This document shows positions 35,970 through 45,352 of a DNA stretch of 64,000 bases, one piece after another. The notes beneath the pieces were generated by a model that was not told the DNA's origin, did no database searches, and saw only the letters and a program-made list of their open reading frames with translations. Source of the stretch: Bacteroides sp. 519 (GTDB taxonomy: Bacteria > Bacteroidota > Bacteroidia > Bacteroidales > Bacteroidaceae); assembly GCF_010500955.1 (NCBI RefSeq), contig NZ_QVMJ01000017.1:1-64000 (forward strand), given 5' to 3'. The first letter of the stretch is position 1, and every line of letters begins with the position of its first letter. The translations under genes were made by a program, and so were the position numbers.

Positions 35970-38588
35970 CTAACTAACCGGGATTTGCAAAATTATTCTG
36001 CATCCGGTTTTATCTTCTTTATCCTGTCGGTTTTCTATTTCCAGTTTTATTTCCTTTCCGTTTAAAACCGATAGTAGTTTTAATTCTTCTGTAATAGCCT
36101 TTATACCAAACCCATCGGTAGATTCTTTTTGTATACCCGGTCCGTCATCTACAATTTCAACCCGAAGCGTATCGTGTTCCTGTTTTACATGTAATATAAT
36201 CTCTCCACCTCCTTGGGGAGCAATGGCATGCTTCACTGCGTTTTCAACAAAAGGCTGAATTAGCATTCCGGGTATCTCAATTATATCCGCAGATACTTCC
36301 GGGTCAACCTCTATCTGATAGTTGAAAGGTATTCTTAGCTGTTCCAGTTTCAAATATAAAGAAATTTGTTCCAACTCTTCCGAAAGCGGTATTAATTTCT
36401 TTTCGGAATTGCTCAATACATTGCGCAGCAACCGGGCAAAGTGAATTAAATATTGGTTTGCTTCGTCGTTAGCGTTCTTTCCTATTAAGTTCTGAATTGA
36501 ACTCAACGCATTAAAGATAAAATGAGGATTCATTTGCGAACGAATTGTTTTGAGTTCCAACTCGGTGATGTGCCGTTCGGTTTGTTCTTTTCTACGTTTG
36601 GAATCGTACCTTATCTTTATGATAATCAAAAGTAATAGTACTACGGCCAGCGTTACAAATAATCCTTTCTTAAAACCTTTATGAAAATCAGACTCGCTAC
36701 GATTCATATCCGCCTTCACTATTTGTAGCATTTCATCCTCTTCTGTACCAGAGAGCCATGACTTTCCTCCGAAAGAGCGGTAAAGAATGGTTCCGTCTTC
36801 GCGCATCAGAATCGTTAAATCATTTGATCCGTAGCCATACCGGTTGAGTACTTTTTTTCCTTCCTGTGCACCTACAAAAGTATAAAGACTGTCCATATAA
36901 GTTTTATCATCGCCGGTATAATACAACGTTGGTGTTCCGGGATAAAAGAAACAACTGCTGATGTGGTTGTTTAAACCGGCATTTGTAATCTTTTTCTGTA
37001 AATACTGTGCAGAAGAACGTGTATATCCATCTCCATAAAAAAGAGTAGCTACGATATATTTTTGTTTATCAGCCATCAAAGGAAGTTTTTTCTTGATAAA
37101 TTCTATATCGGTGTTCTTTATATTCTTTCCACGTTCCAATTCCTGTAAAACATTGTATTGGTGTTTTAGTTTATTTGTCAGGTTTATATCCGGGCAGTGG
37201 TTGATAAAGTCGTTATACTCAACCATATTATCCGCAAACATTTCCATACGCATCATATCCAGAAGATTATCTGCATTCATTAAATAACGCGGATAGCCAA
37301 ACAGAAAATGTTTGTTGTTGTAATATCTTTGCCTATACTCCATACCATAAAAATAGTACGACGTAGATAAGGATTCGGAGAGAGACTCAGCCTGTTTATA
37401 CTCCATATACTCATTGAGGAAAGGTTTAAACGAAGACGGATTATAAAAACCATCCACCAGTGGTAATAAATGAATCAAGCTATCATTGTTTGCATTAATT
37501 GTATTTCCATGCACTCCGGATAGTAAATACCGATTAGCTTTGTTGTACAAATCACGCAGTTCGAAGCTGTGTTTCCAGTACACATCTAACTGATGCACTA
37601 ATACTTCATCGGCCTTTGAACAACTATGATACAACCTGTTTTGTGCACTTCCTTTTCCTGTAAAGTTAAAACCACCATCCGTATTCTTAACTCTTACTAT
37701 TGAGTCGCCCGGAGATATCAACCAAGGAAAGGCACTGTAATGAAGCCGGTCGTTTTCTACATAATACTCCATGGGATGCGGAATAAACAATCGCCGGATT
37801 ATTCGTTCGGTTACCGAAGAGTCTCCCGACTCGGTATAAGCCAATACCACATTAGGAGGCAGCAAAAACGATGCATCTATAACCCGTGTTTCGCTTGGAT
37901 ACAGATTGTGCGTAACATCTTCGGGCAACAATCCTATAACAGCCGAGTATAAAGGTTTCTGGGTTTCGAACGTAGCTTCTTGCCTAACCGAGGCAGTTAT
38001 TGCTTTGCCACCATTCCAATTATTTATTAACTGGGGCATAGCCATTTGGGGGATACGGCTTGCATCTGCTATTCCCTGGGTACTGTTATACCGTTTTGCA
38101 CGATGGGTATTGATTAACCCAATTGAAAACGCCAATCTGCTGTAAGTCAGATACGGTTCTTCCGAATTCTGTTCATACGTTTTTATGTGGCCCGATGCAA
38201 TATCGTAAGTAGCTTTAACCATTAACGAATCGCTTGGAACCGGATGCCAACTATAAAAAGGAAAATCATTCTTGTACCGGCTGTCGTAATACAGTAACAG
38301 GTTTTCATCCGGCTGGTTCCGGCAATCGTATACACTGGTAACCGAAAAATCAAACGAAACTGTAGTTGTGCTCTTGTTGGTTACAGTAGCTTTCATTACC
38401 ACTCTACGTATGTTTTCGGCACGCCATGGGGTTTCTTCTTTAATACCTGGTGCCGAGTAAGGATAGTATTCGGTATGTTCTACCAACAACCAGTCGCCAA
38501 CTTGCAGCGTATGTATATCTTTATACTTCTGGGCTAAGATAAATGGTGAAAACAAACAAATTAGTAATAGCAATACAATCTTTTTCAT
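35970..38588 (-). CDS. large sensor histidine kinase with thioredoxin-like periplasmic part
   Basis: An 872-residue kinase. A signal peptide (to about 19) leads to a large periplasmic region (20-640), one TM helix (about 645-665, FVTLAVVLLLLIII), a coiled linker, the His_kinase motif SQMNPHFIFNALSS (H689) and an HATPase with VENAVKHAI and DDGPGIQ. The last periplasmic part (about 500-640: KYIVATLFYGDGYTR, FFYPGTPTLYYTGDD, LMREDGTILYRSFGG) resembles a peroxiredoxin/TlpA-like fold without CxxC. The N-terminal part is unknown. Likely partner of the LytTR regulator. The ligand is not predictable. Confidence 0.82.
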   Translation of the reverse strand: MKKIVLLLLICLFSPFILAQKYKDIHTLQVGDWLLVEHTEYYPYSAPGIKEETPWRAENIRRVVMKATVTNKSTTTVSFDFSVTSVYDCRNQPDENLLLYYDSRYKNDFPFYSWHPVPSDSLMVKATYDIASGHIKTYEQNSEEPYLTYSRLAFSIGLINTHRAKRYNSTQGIADASRIPQMAMPQLINNWNGGKAITASVRQEATFETQKPLYSAVIGLLPEDVTHNLYPSETRVIDASFLLPPNVVLAYTESGDSSVTERIIRRLFIPHPMEYYVENDRLHYSAFPWLISPGDSIVRVKNTDGGFNFTGKGSAQNRLYHSCSKADEVLVHQLDVYWKHSFELRDLYNKANRYLLSGVHGNTINANNDSLIHLLPLVDGFYNPSSFKPFLNEYMEYKQAESLSESLSTSYYFYGMEYRQRYYNNKHFLFGYPRYLMNADNLLDMMRMEMFADNMVEYNDFINHCPDINLTNKLKHQYNVLQELERGKNIKNTDIEFIKKKLPLMADKQKYIVATLFYGDGYTRSSAQYLQKKITNAGLNNHISSCFFYPGTPTLYYTGDDKTYMDSLYTFVGAQEGKKVLNRYGYGSNDLTILMREDGTILYRSFGGKSWLSGTEEDEMLQIVKADMNRSESDFHKGFKKGLFVTLAVVLLLLIIIKIRYDSKRRKEQTERHITELELKTIRSQMNPHFIFNALSSIQNLIGKNANDEANQYLIHFARLLRNVLSNSEKKLIPLSEELEQISLYLKLEQLRIPFNYQIEVDPEVSADIIEIPGMLIQPFVENAVKHAIAPQGGGEIILHVKQEHDTLRVEIVDDGPGIQKESTDGFGIKAITEELKLLSVLNGKEIKLEIENRQDKEDKTGCRIILQIPVS

Positions 38589-38659
38589 GACTACGTAATT
38601 TTATGAACAACTTTTTTGTTCAAATGTAAGCCGAAATCTGAAAGTGTACACCAGCAAAT

Positions 38660-38846
38660 GAGTAATGAGTAGTGAGTTGTGAGTAATGAGTAGTGAGTGA
38701 TGAGTTTTGAGTTTTGAGTGATGAGTGATGAGTAGTGAGTAATGAGTTTTGAGTTTTGAGTACCATGCGGCATCGCAAAACTCATTGCTCATTACTCATT
38801 ACTCACTACTCAAAACTCATTACTCACTACTCACTACTCATTACTT
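38660..38846. repeat. long 7-bp-unit hairpin (GAGTNNT) with CCATGCGGCATCG loop
   Basis: The left side consists of about fourteen heptads GAGTNNT (GAGTAAT, GAGTAGT, GAGTTTT, GAGTGAT) in register from 38660 to 38760; the right side (about 38776-38846) has the complementary ATTACTC-type heptads. The loop contains ATGCGGCAT at 38765-38773. The edge supplies the last codons (Asn-Glu-stop) of the amidase gene at 38834. Between the kinase start (38588) and the repeat only about 70 bases remain. Confidence 0.93.
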
Positions 38847-39847
38847 TTATAGTCTGCAACAAGCCCCTCGCACAACCAGTTGGCAAGGGCCTGACGATTG
38901 TCTTTCTGTATTATGCGGCGCAAGTCGGACATGTTTTGAATGTTACCCAACTCTACATACGCAGCTACAGGAGTAGAGTTTTCGAGCACATACAAACCTC
39001 GCTGACTCACCGTTCCGGTAAATCCCCGGCTGGGTTGATGGCGGGCATATTTCCGGTCAAAAGTACTCTGCAAGGTATTGGTTAGTTTTCGGCTGGCTTC
39101 GGACGAACTATGATAGAAAAACACATCCATCTTTTTATTCTTTACCTGGCTGTCGATATGAATAAAGATAGCACGCGAGTATCCTGGTCCTTTTTTGCTT
39201 TCCAACTCGTTAATTTTGTCTGTTCGCTGTTTCAAACGGGTAACCTGCGACAACGGAATTTCAGCTCCCATACAGGTTTCGCGTTTGCTGTTTATCAGAA
39301 TTCTGCCATCGCGTATACCATCAACAGCATCCTGAATAATAATGTATACTTTAGCGCCCTTCATCATTAAGTTCCGGGCAAGTCGCAACGAAATATCATA
39401 CGCATATTCATCTTCGTGCAAGACATGGTTTTCGAAACGGGCACATGCTCCCGGGTCGGGACCACCATGACCGGATGATATATAAAAGGTAGCTCCCTCC
39501 AACTCTGTCGAAGTAATATCAAAACTAGCGTTTGCCGATCCGAAAAGCGGTTCATATCCCTTTTTCTGTTTCGGTTCGGTAGTTTGCTTTGTGGTATTGG
39601 CTGTTGTCTGATTCTTTAATGGCGGTAAAGTATAAGCAACCCCCAGTATTAAAGCATTGTTCCGGCCCAGCCGCTTTTTGTTTATTTCAAGAAACTCTCT
39701 GTGGTAATGCACATCCGAACGGTTGTACCGGCGCAATAACGATGTAATACCATCGCCATCTTTAGGATACACTTTTTCTTGTGCATACAAATTGGATGAT
39801 ACGCCCGATAAGAACAAGATAATAAGTAGAATACGAATAAATAGCAT
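38834..39847 (-). CDS. N-acetylmuramoyl-L-alanine amidase (Amidase_3)
   Basis: A 337-residue exported cell-wall hydrolase. The ATG at 39847 gives a signal peptide (MLFIRILLIILFLSG to NLYAQ); the in-frame TTG at 39874 was rejected. An N-terminal segment DGDGITSLLRRYN resembles a LysM-like or peptidoglycan-sensing motif. The catalytic domain has SGHGGPDPGA (first zinc His), HEDEYAYDISLRLA (zinc Glu) and FIHIDSQ (second His). It would cleave the amide between MurNAc and L-Ala during division or remodelling. Alone on its strand. Confidence 0.88.
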   Translation of the reverse strand: MLFIRILLIILFLSGVSSNLYAQEKVYPKDGDGITSLLRRYNRSDVHYHREFLEINKKRLGRNNALILGVAYTLPPLKNQTTANTTKQTTEPKQKKGYEPLFGSANASFDITSTELEGATFYISSGHGGPDPGACARFENHVLHEDEYAYDISLRLARNLMMKGAKVYIIIQDAVDGIRDGRILINSKRETCMGAEIPLSQVTRLKQRTDKINELESKKGPGYSRAIFIHIDSQVKNKKMDVFFYHSSSEASRKLTNTLQSTFDRKYARHQPSRGFTGTVSQRGLYVLENSTPVAAYVELGNIQNMSDLRRIIQKDNRQALANWLCEGLVADYKSNE

Positions 39848-40019
39848 CAGATATTTTTTTTCTGGTAATAACAATTAATTTGCTGAGAATGTTTGATTTT
39901 GTATTTTGTCCACCAAATATATACATTATAAATATGCATTAAAAGGATATCTTAAAGATTTTAAATTATTTTTGTTTATGATGTCACGTTTGCCTCTCTT
40001 GTTCGTCTATTGGTTATAA

Positions 40020-40541
40020 ATGGAACTCAAACAATTCAAAATACATATTCTTCCGTTACGCAGCAGATTATACGGTTATGCACTGCGGTTAACCGAAAAC
40101 GACTCTGATGCCGAGGATATAGTGCAGGAAGCCATGATTAAGCTTTGGAATATGAGGAACAAACTCGATGAATACAATAGCGTAGAGGCCTTGGCTGTAA
40201 AAATGACCCACAACCTCTGCATGGACTTGTGGCGAAGAAAACGTCCGGATACTCTTTCTGTGGAACAAATTGTTTTGCAAAGTGAAACACAAACTCCCGA
40301 AAAGCTATTGGAGCAGAAAGATGAAATAGCTATTATGAAAGAAATCATCGCCTCGCTGCCACCCTTGCAACAAACCATTATCCGGATGAAAGATATTGAA
40401 GAGTATGAGATTTGCGAAATTATGGAAATAACAGGTTGCAACAACGAGGCTATCCGTAGTAACCTGTCGCGAGCCAGAAAGAAAGTAAGAGATATGTATC
40501 TACAAGTTATTCAAGAAAAGAAAAGGAGAAGCGAAGTATGA
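40020..40541 (+). CDS. ECF-type RNA polymerase sigma factor
   Basis: A 173-residue sigma-70 family protein with region 2 (DAEDIVQEAMIKLWNMRNKL) and region 4 (LPPLQQTIIRMKDIEEYEICEIMEITGCNNEAIRSNLSRARKKV). First gene of a four-gene operon typical of Bacteroidales: sigma, membrane-anchored partner, DUF4252 protein, outer-membrane barrel. A TATTTTTG box at 39967-39974 may be the promoter. The next gene overlaps by 4 bases, as expected for a sigma/anti-sigma pair. Confidence 0.9.
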   Translation: MELKQFKIHILPLRSRLYGYALRLTENDSDAEDIVQEAMIKLWNMRNKLDEYNSVEALAVKMTHNLCMDLWRRKRPDTLSVEQIVLQSETQTPEKLLEQKDEIAIMKEIIASLPPLQQTIIRMKDIEEYEICEIMEITGCNNEAIRSNLSRARKKVRDMYLQVIQEKKRRSEV

Positions 40542-40948
40542 GAATAGATGATTTAATAAACAAGTATTTTGAGGGTGAAACCTCTTGTGAGGAAGAGAGA
40601 GAGCTTCGTACGTTTTTTGCAAAGGGTGATGTTCCGGAGCACTTGCAGGTATACCGTCCGTTGTTTGCTTATATTAACGAGGAAGTTAAACTGCATAAAA
40701 AGAAAAACAGTAAAAAAAGCTTTGTCAATAAACATATACTGTATACTATTAGTGGCGTAGCGGCATGTTTGTTAGTGATTCTGGGGGGAAATACAATTCA
40801 TAAACATTTTATAATGCAACCCGAGAATTATGTAATGATTGATGGTAAACGATACACCGATACCGATATGATACGCGAACATGCAAAAATAGCGTTCAAT
40901 GATGTTAGTTTTACCAAAGAAGATATTTTTGATTCACTGTTTGAATAA
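40538..40948 (+). CDS. probable membrane-bound anti-sigma factor
   Basis: A 136-residue protein with a soluble N-terminal helical domain (MRIDDLINKYFEGETSCEEERELRTFFA), one TM helix (ILYTISGVAACLLVILGG, about 68-85) and a short periplasmic tail. The N-terminal pattern with a single Cys resembles small anti-sigma domains. ATGA overlap with the sigma gene supports the role; no experimental family was recognised. Confidence 0.75.
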   Translation: MRIDDLINKYFEGETSCEEERELRTFFAKGDVPEHLQVYRPLFAYINEEVKLHKKKNSKKSFVNKHILYTISGVAACLLVILGGNTIHKHFIMQPENYVMIDGKRYTDTDMIREHAKIAFNDVSFTKEDIFDSLFE

Positions 40949-40990
40949 GTTTCAGACAAAAGAACATAAGAACAAAAGAAATAAAAATAT

Positions 40991-41440
40991 ATGAAGCGAA
41001 AAATTATTCACACAATGTTGATTATCCTGTTTTTGTCGACCGGGTTAGATGTCATGGCACAGCAAGGACTAGAAATTGCTTCCGTATTTAGTAAATATGG
41101 AAGGCAAAAGGGAGTTACAATGGTGGAGTTATCCAATGAGCTGGTAGATATTTATGAGATGAAATTATATAAGAGCCTGGTATTTAAGGATGTATCATCG
41201 GCACTACCTCATATACTGAAATGCCTGGAAGCCGATAAAAAACAGGCTAAGAAGGTTAAGGAAGTAGTGGTAGGCGGAGAAATACAATCGGGCTATTACC
41301 AATTACCTCAATTACAGGAAGATGTTAACCGGTTTATTCTATTTAAAACCGGAAAGAAGGGAACAGCTACACTGATATATCTTGAAGGGGCACTCGATGC
41401 CGACGATCTGGTAACTTTGTTGTTCATGAAAAAAGAATGA
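40991..41440 (+). CDS. DUF4252 exported protein
   Basis: A 149-residue protein with signal peptide (to VMAQQ) and the DUF4252 pattern of alternating strands and helices (VTMVELSNELVDIY, YYQLPQLQEDVNRFILFK). The family occurs almost only in Bacteroidota and mostly in this sigma-factor operon. Function unknown; periplasmic or lipid-free exported. Follows the anti-sigma-like gene by 42 bases. Confidence 0.85.
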   Translation: MKRKIIHTMLIILFLSTGLDVMAQQGLEIASVFSKYGRQKGVTMVELSNELVDIYEMKLYKSLVFKDVSSALPHILKCLEADKKQAKKVKEVVVGGEIQSGYYQLPQLQEDVNRFILFKTGKKGTATLIYLEGALDADDLVTLLFMKKE

Positions 41441-41466
41441 TTTAAAAACTCAAAAACTTAAATAGT

Positions 41467-42357
41467 ATGAAACAATTTATTGCATTATTACTTATTCTTG
41501 CACCACTTGCAGGAATGGCTCAGGAAGTAAATCCAAAAGACACAACACTTTATGTAGGAAACAGAAAATTTGTAGTGAAAGAGAACGACGGTAAAATACG
41601 CGTTAAGGTTTTCGAGGAAATTGCTTCGGGCGATACGATTAAGAACGACCAGATATTCGAAGGTGTATATCGTGATGGACAAAGCACAGAGCAACGTATC
41701 TCGGTAAGTTTACCTTTTACCCGGAAGGCAAAAAAACGTTATAAGGGACACTTCGATCCTCACTCGGCCGGAATATACCTTGGGTATCAGCAATTGGGCG
41801 ATGGCTTTATGGGATTTGGTTCTAATGATGATGTAGATTTGGTTGCCTCCAAATCATGGGAATGGGGTATCAACCTGTTCGATGGTGCATTACGCATGTC
41901 CAAACACTTCGGGGTAACAGCCGGCTTGGGCTTTGGATATACTTCTTTCCGTGTTGATGGCAACCAGGCATTTGTTGAAAACGAAAACGGCATTACGTAT
42001 ATAGCCGATGCACCGGAAGATGCAATCTACAAAAAAAGCCGACTACGTTATTATCATTTACGCTTGCCTGTTAGTTTGGAGTTTCAGCAAAAGTTTGGTT
42101 GGAGGGGACCCTTGTTTGTATCTGTAGGTGCCGAACTGGAAACCCGCTTCTGGACAAAATCATTAGCAAAGGTTGATGGCAAGAAACGTACCTTGGACAA
42201 AGATTTGAATGTTCGTCCGCTAGGTGTTAACTTGTTGGTGCAGGCAGGGTATTCAAACTGGGGATTCTATTGCCGCTACTCAATGAACAGCTTGTTCGAA
42301 AAAAATAAAGGACCCGAAATGTATCCGTATTCTTTGGGAATACAGTGGTACTGGTGA
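41467..42357 (+). CDS. porin-like outer-membrane beta-barrel protein
   Basis: A 296-residue barrel with a signal peptide ending GMAQE, a central extended part (about 20-90) and then eight or more amphipathic strands ending in IQWYW, an aromatic C-terminal residue as in outer-membrane barrels. Last gene of the sigma-factor operon; a target or sensor role for the ECF system is plausible but not shown. Confidence 0.82.
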   Translation: MKQFIALLLILAPLAGMAQEVNPKDTTLYVGNRKFVVKENDGKIRVKVFEEIASGDTIKNDQIFEGVYRDGQSTEQRISVSLPFTRKAKKRYKGHFDPHSAGIYLGYQQLGDGFMGFGSNDDVDLVASKSWEWGINLFDGALRMSKHFGVTAGLGFGYTSFRVDGNQAFVENENGITYIADAPEDAIYKKSRLRYYHLRLPVSLEFQQKFGWRGPLFVSVGAELETRFWTKSLAKVDGKKRTLDKDLNVRPLGVNLLVQAGYSNWGFYCRYSMNSLFEKNKGPEMYPYSLGIQWYW

Positions 42358-42360
42358 TAT

Positions 42361-42434
42361 TTACGATTGGACGATTTACGATTAACGATTGGAGTTAGTT
42401 TAAATAATTCTAACTTCAAGCGTAAATCGTAAAT
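42361..42434. repeat. 7-bp-unit hairpin (ACGATT)
   Basis: Four ACGATT units (TACGATT, GGACGATT, TACGATT, AACGATT). Arms 42374-42398 and 42410-42434 pair over 25 bases with three mismatches, loop TTTAAATAATT. It starts four bases after the barrel gene stop and separates the sigma operon from the toxin-antitoxin pair. Confidence 0.85.
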
Positions 42435-42436
42435 TA

Positions 42437-42476
42437 TTTGGTGTTTCAAATGATTATATATACATTTGTGTACACA
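42437..42476 (+). promoter_or_regulatory. toxin-antitoxin promoter with TGTGTACACA palindrome
   Basis: TTTG (42437-42440), 20 bases, TACATTTG (42461-42468). A perfect 10-base palindrome TGTGTACACA at 42467-42476 overlaps the end of the -7 box and lies just before the antitoxin ATG, the usual position for antitoxin autorepression. Confidence 0.7.
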
Positions 42477-42492
42477 TTAATGTCGACGATGT

Positions 42493-42837
42493 ATGAAAAT
42501 CATTACCACAAGAGAGTTCAGACAAGAAACAAAAGCTATGTTTGAACTGGCAGAAAAAGAAAAGGTATACGTAAAACGGGGGAAAAACAAATATATTAGC
42601 CTCGTAGTAACTGATGATCCAGAGAAGATGATGTTTACCAAAGATTGGGTGAAAGAATTTCTAGCTATCCCATCCGAGTTCCGTTGTGACCCATTTGATT
42701 ATAGTCCATCTGGGGACTTATTTTATGCTGACCGCAGAAATGTAGAGCATTTAGAAAAATCCATTGAGCAGGTCCGAAATGGAAAAACTAAGAAACTATC
42801 AAAAGAGGAACAAGATGAATTTCTGGGATTGAAATAA
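42493..42837 (+). CDS. YefM/Phd-like antitoxin
   Basis: A 114-residue protein with the YefM/Phd N-terminal pattern MKIITTREFRQETKAMFELAE...V.V.RGKNKYISLVV that binds operator DNA, and an acidic/hydrophobic C-terminal tail that would wrap the toxin (KLSKEEQDEFLGLK). The tail is longer than in YefM. It precedes the toxin by 18 bases, and the promoter carries a palindrome overlapping the -7 box. Operator function is inferred. Confidence 0.83.
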   Translation: MKIITTREFRQETKAMFELAEKEKVYVKRGKNKYISLVVTDDPEKMMFTKDWVKEFLAIPSEFRCDPFDYSPSGDLFYADRRNVEHLEKSIEQVRNGKTKKLSKEEQDEFLGLK

Positions 42838-42855
42838 TTGGAATAAACAACAAGA

Positions 42856-43155
42856 ATGATGGTCATCAATGAAGATATTGACTTCGAAATTGTATATTCT
42901 GAACAGTTTCAAGAGGATATTGAAGCACATAAAAAAGCTGGACAAAAAGCGATATTAAAGAAAATAGGCACTTTAATCGATGAACTTCGCAAGCATCCTT
43001 ATATCGGTACAGGCAACCCTGAAGCGTTAAAGGGCAATCGAAAAGGACAATGGTCCAGAAGAATAACTCAAAAACACAGGTTGATTTACGAAGTTTCGGA
43101 ACAACATGTACTAGTGATACTACTTGCTGCATATGGACATTACGATGATAAATAA
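42856..43155 (+). CDS. YoeB/Txe-family mRNA interferase toxin
   Basis: A 99-residue RelE-superfamily toxin of the YoeB/Txe type: EQFQEDIEAHKK...ILKKIGTLIDEL...P..GTGNPE.LKGN..GQWSRRITQKHRLIYEV and the C-terminal A.YGHYDDK. The expected catalytic residues (Glu, Arg pair, His/Tyr near the end) are present. It cleaves mRNA at the ribosome in known members. Its stop is immediately followed by the deaminase ATG without a gap. Confidence 0.87.
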   Translation: MMVINEDIDFEIVYSEQFQEDIEAHKKAGQKAILKKIGTLIDELRKHPYIGTGNPEALKGNRKGQWSRRITQKHRLIYEVSEQHVLVILLAAYGHYDDK

Positions 43156-43623
43156 ATGACTAAAGAAGAACTAATGAGGAAAGCCATTGAACTTTCCATT
43201 GAGAATGTACAAAACGGCGGTGGTCCCTTTGGGGCAGTTATTGCCAAAGATGGTGAAATTATTGCAACCGGTGTAAACCGTGTTACAGACTCTTGCGACC
43301 CCACTGCCCATGCCGAGGTTAGTGCCATTCGCGCAGCAGCAACAATATTAAAAACATTCAATCTAAGCGGATGCGAGATATACACTTCGTGCGAACCTTG
43401 CCCCATGTGCTTGGGAGCCATCTATTGGGCACGCCTGGACAAAATGTATTATGGTAATAATAAAACCGATGCAAAAGAAATTGGCTTTGACGACTCTTTT
43501 ATTTATGACGAGTTGGCACTGAAACCGCAGGACAGGAAACTACCATCGGAGGTTTTGCTACATAATGAAGCAATAAAGGCTTTTGAAGTGTGGGCCGGGA
43601 AAGATGATAAGATAGAGTATTAA
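43156..43623 (+). CDS. guaD: guanine deaminase
   Basis: A 155-residue cytidine-deaminase-fold enzyme with zinc motifs HAEVSAIRAA and CEPCPMCLGAIYWA. The C-terminal half (GFDDSFIYDELA...LHNEAIKAFEVW) matches the GuaD type that closes its active site with the C-terminus, distinguishing it from tRNA adenosine deaminase (TadA). It converts guanine to xanthine, which would supply the xanthine permease/xpt pathway seen at 14 kb. No gap to the YoeB-like gene; the shared transcript looks accidental. Confidence 0.85.
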   Translation: MTKEELMRKAIELSIENVQNGGGPFGAVIAKDGEIIATGVNRVTDSCDPTAHAEVSAIRAAATILKTFNLSGCEIYTSCEPCPMCLGAIYWARLDKMYYGNNKTDAKEIGFDDSFIYDELALKPQDRKLPSEVLLHNEAIKAFEVWAGKDDKIEY

Positions 43624-43626
43624 AAA

Positions 43627-43658
43627 AATCCCCGAAGACTTTACAACCTCCGGGGATT
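43627..43658 (-). terminator. terminator of the FadL-like gene
   Basis: AATCCCCG and CGGGGATT form an 8-bp stem with a 16-base loop. On the minus strand it is followed by TTTTTTT, a classic rho-independent terminator for the gene ending at 43694; on the plus strand the T-run is missing. Confidence 0.75.
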
Positions 43659-43693
43659 CACACACATAAAAGTTATTTAGCTAGAGATTTATT

Positions 43694-45307
43694 TTAGAAT
43701 CGCATACCAAGGGTAAATAATAACTGATGTCTGTTATTGGTAACCTTAGCAAAAGGTTGTTTTTCAAGTTCTACAGTAAACGGATAGAACTCATCTTTCG
43801 AATGATTGTACTGATATGCCATATCTGCATAAAAGAAATCACCCTTATATCCAAATCCAAACGTAAAGTTATTTATAGCTTTACCGCTGAAATACTCGGT
43901 ATCGGTACGAGTTGTGTTTGTTGGCAGATTTTTATAGCTTTTTTCATTTCCATTAGTTGATGCAGTAATATAATTATATCCGGCACGAACACTAAATTCT
44001 GGCACAATACGATATTCTGCACCAAGTTTTATTGTATTAACTCCACGCAAACCTGCTTTGATACGATCATTTTCAGTCGTCATTTTTTCGCCATCATCAT
44101 ACTTTAATTTAGCAGTAGAATGATCGGAATATTCATATTCGGCACCTAATGCCAGTTTTGTTCCCACAGTATACCCCAGACTTAAATTGTATTTCCAAGG
44201 GGTAACCAATTTATAATCTGTTACACATTCATAGGCCTGATTGTATGTGTCCTGTTCGTACACCTCACCACTACCAAAGTCCGAGATCATTCGTGCACCA
44301 TGATAATCTGTTAATTTAAAGAAAGTAGGAATATGAACGGCTGCCCCTATCCGGAGATTGTCTGTTAATCTACCAATCATCCCCAACTTAAAATTGAATC
44401 CTGTACCTTTAGTAGTAAACCAGTTTTCTAACGAGTAATCAACATAATTAGATGATTCGCTATAAATTGAGGTGCGAGAATAGTCAACATTTACAACTCC
44501 TACAGTTGCCCCCAGGTAAAAACGATCGTTAAAGTTTAATGCCATATTAAAGTCATAATTGTGCATTCCTCCACGTTCTTCTGATAAATACCGGGCATTA
44601 GGATTTGTTCCTACTCCCTGAAAAAATACATTATCTATGTACAATGCGTTTCCACTCTCATCATAAATCTGATTACCATCTTCATCTTTGTAAGGGAAAC
44701 TGTTTTTTTTCGTAGTAGTTGTAATTTCATCAACATCCATCAGATAAGTATCCCAAGCCATAACAGATAACCAACCTAATTGATCATTAAAGTAGGGATT
44801 GGGGGAACCTTCAAAATAAACAATTCCCTCCGACAGATCTGCAAACTGCTTTGTTTGCGAAATATTTCCGCTATATCCGCCATTCAATAAAAAGTTCTTG
44901 TCGAAAGATTTCTGTTTATTATAATTGAATCCGAAATTAACAAAACGAACTGGGGTATAATCACCTTGCCTCAAAGCCAAAACAAATCCGGCATTATCAA
45001 ACGATCCGAAAAATTTATCCGTTTCGGTTGAAGTACCTGCCATTGTTGCTTTATTACCAACATTCGAAAAACCAAACGACACATTCAGATCATTACTTCT
45101 GTAAATCCCGACCCCTGCCGGATTGGTACCTATAGTAGTAATATCACCACCAAGGGCACCCATGGCACCACCCATTCCAACATAACGTGCTGTACCGTTC
45201 AAATCACCACCCATAAAACGCTCTGCGTCATATAAACTTTGGGCATTTAATGTAGAGCAGGCAAGTATAAGACCTGCCAAAGGCATTATTTTTTTCAATA
45301 TCTTCAT
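43694..45307 (-). CDS. FadL/OmpP1/TodX-type outer-membrane transporter
   Basis: A 537-residue outer-membrane protein with signal peptide (MKILKKIMPLAGLILACSTLNAQ), the FadL-like start RFMGGDLNGTARYVGMGGAMGALGGDITTIGTNPAGVGIYRS (quoted in parts: MGGAMGALGGD and NPAGVGIYR) and many barrel strands, ending in FTLGMRF. Family members let hydrophobic compounds such as fatty acids cross the outer membrane. The 46-base gap to the upstream His/Ser-rich gene is compatible with one operon. Confidence 0.85.
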   Translation of the reverse strand: MKILKKIMPLAGLILACSTLNAQSLYDAERFMGGDLNGTARYVGMGGAMGALGGDITTIGTNPAGVGIYRSNDLNVSFGFSNVGNKATMAGTSTETDKFFGSFDNAGFVLALRQGDYTPVRFVNFGFNYNKQKSFDKNFLLNGGYSGNISQTKQFADLSEGIVYFEGSPNPYFNDQLGWLSVMAWDTYLMDVDEITTTTKKNSFPYKDEDGNQIYDESGNALYIDNVFFQGVGTNPNARYLSEERGGMHNYDFNMALNFNDRFYLGATVGVVNVDYSRTSIYSESSNYVDYSLENWFTTKGTGFNFKLGMIGRLTDNLRIGAAVHIPTFFKLTDYHGARMISDFGSGEVYEQDTYNQAYECVTDYKLVTPWKYNLSLGYTVGTKLALGAEYEYSDHSTAKLKYDDGEKMTTENDRIKAGLRGVNTIKLGAEYRIVPEFSVRAGYNYITASTNGNEKSYKNLPTNTTRTDTEYFSGKAINNFTFGFGYKGDFFYADMAYQYNHSKDEFYPFTVELEKQPFAKVTNNRHQLLFTLGMRF

Positions 45308-45352
45308 AATTCTTCAATTTTAATAAGCATACAGTTTTAAACAGCAAACTGT

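Noticed and set aside
38591..39085. Several ORFs of 60-110 codons through the GAGTNNT hairpin on both strands
   Set aside because: A 7-bp repeat without stops creates open frames in several phases (LLITHYS-type repeats); they overlap the real amidase gene and have no independent signals.
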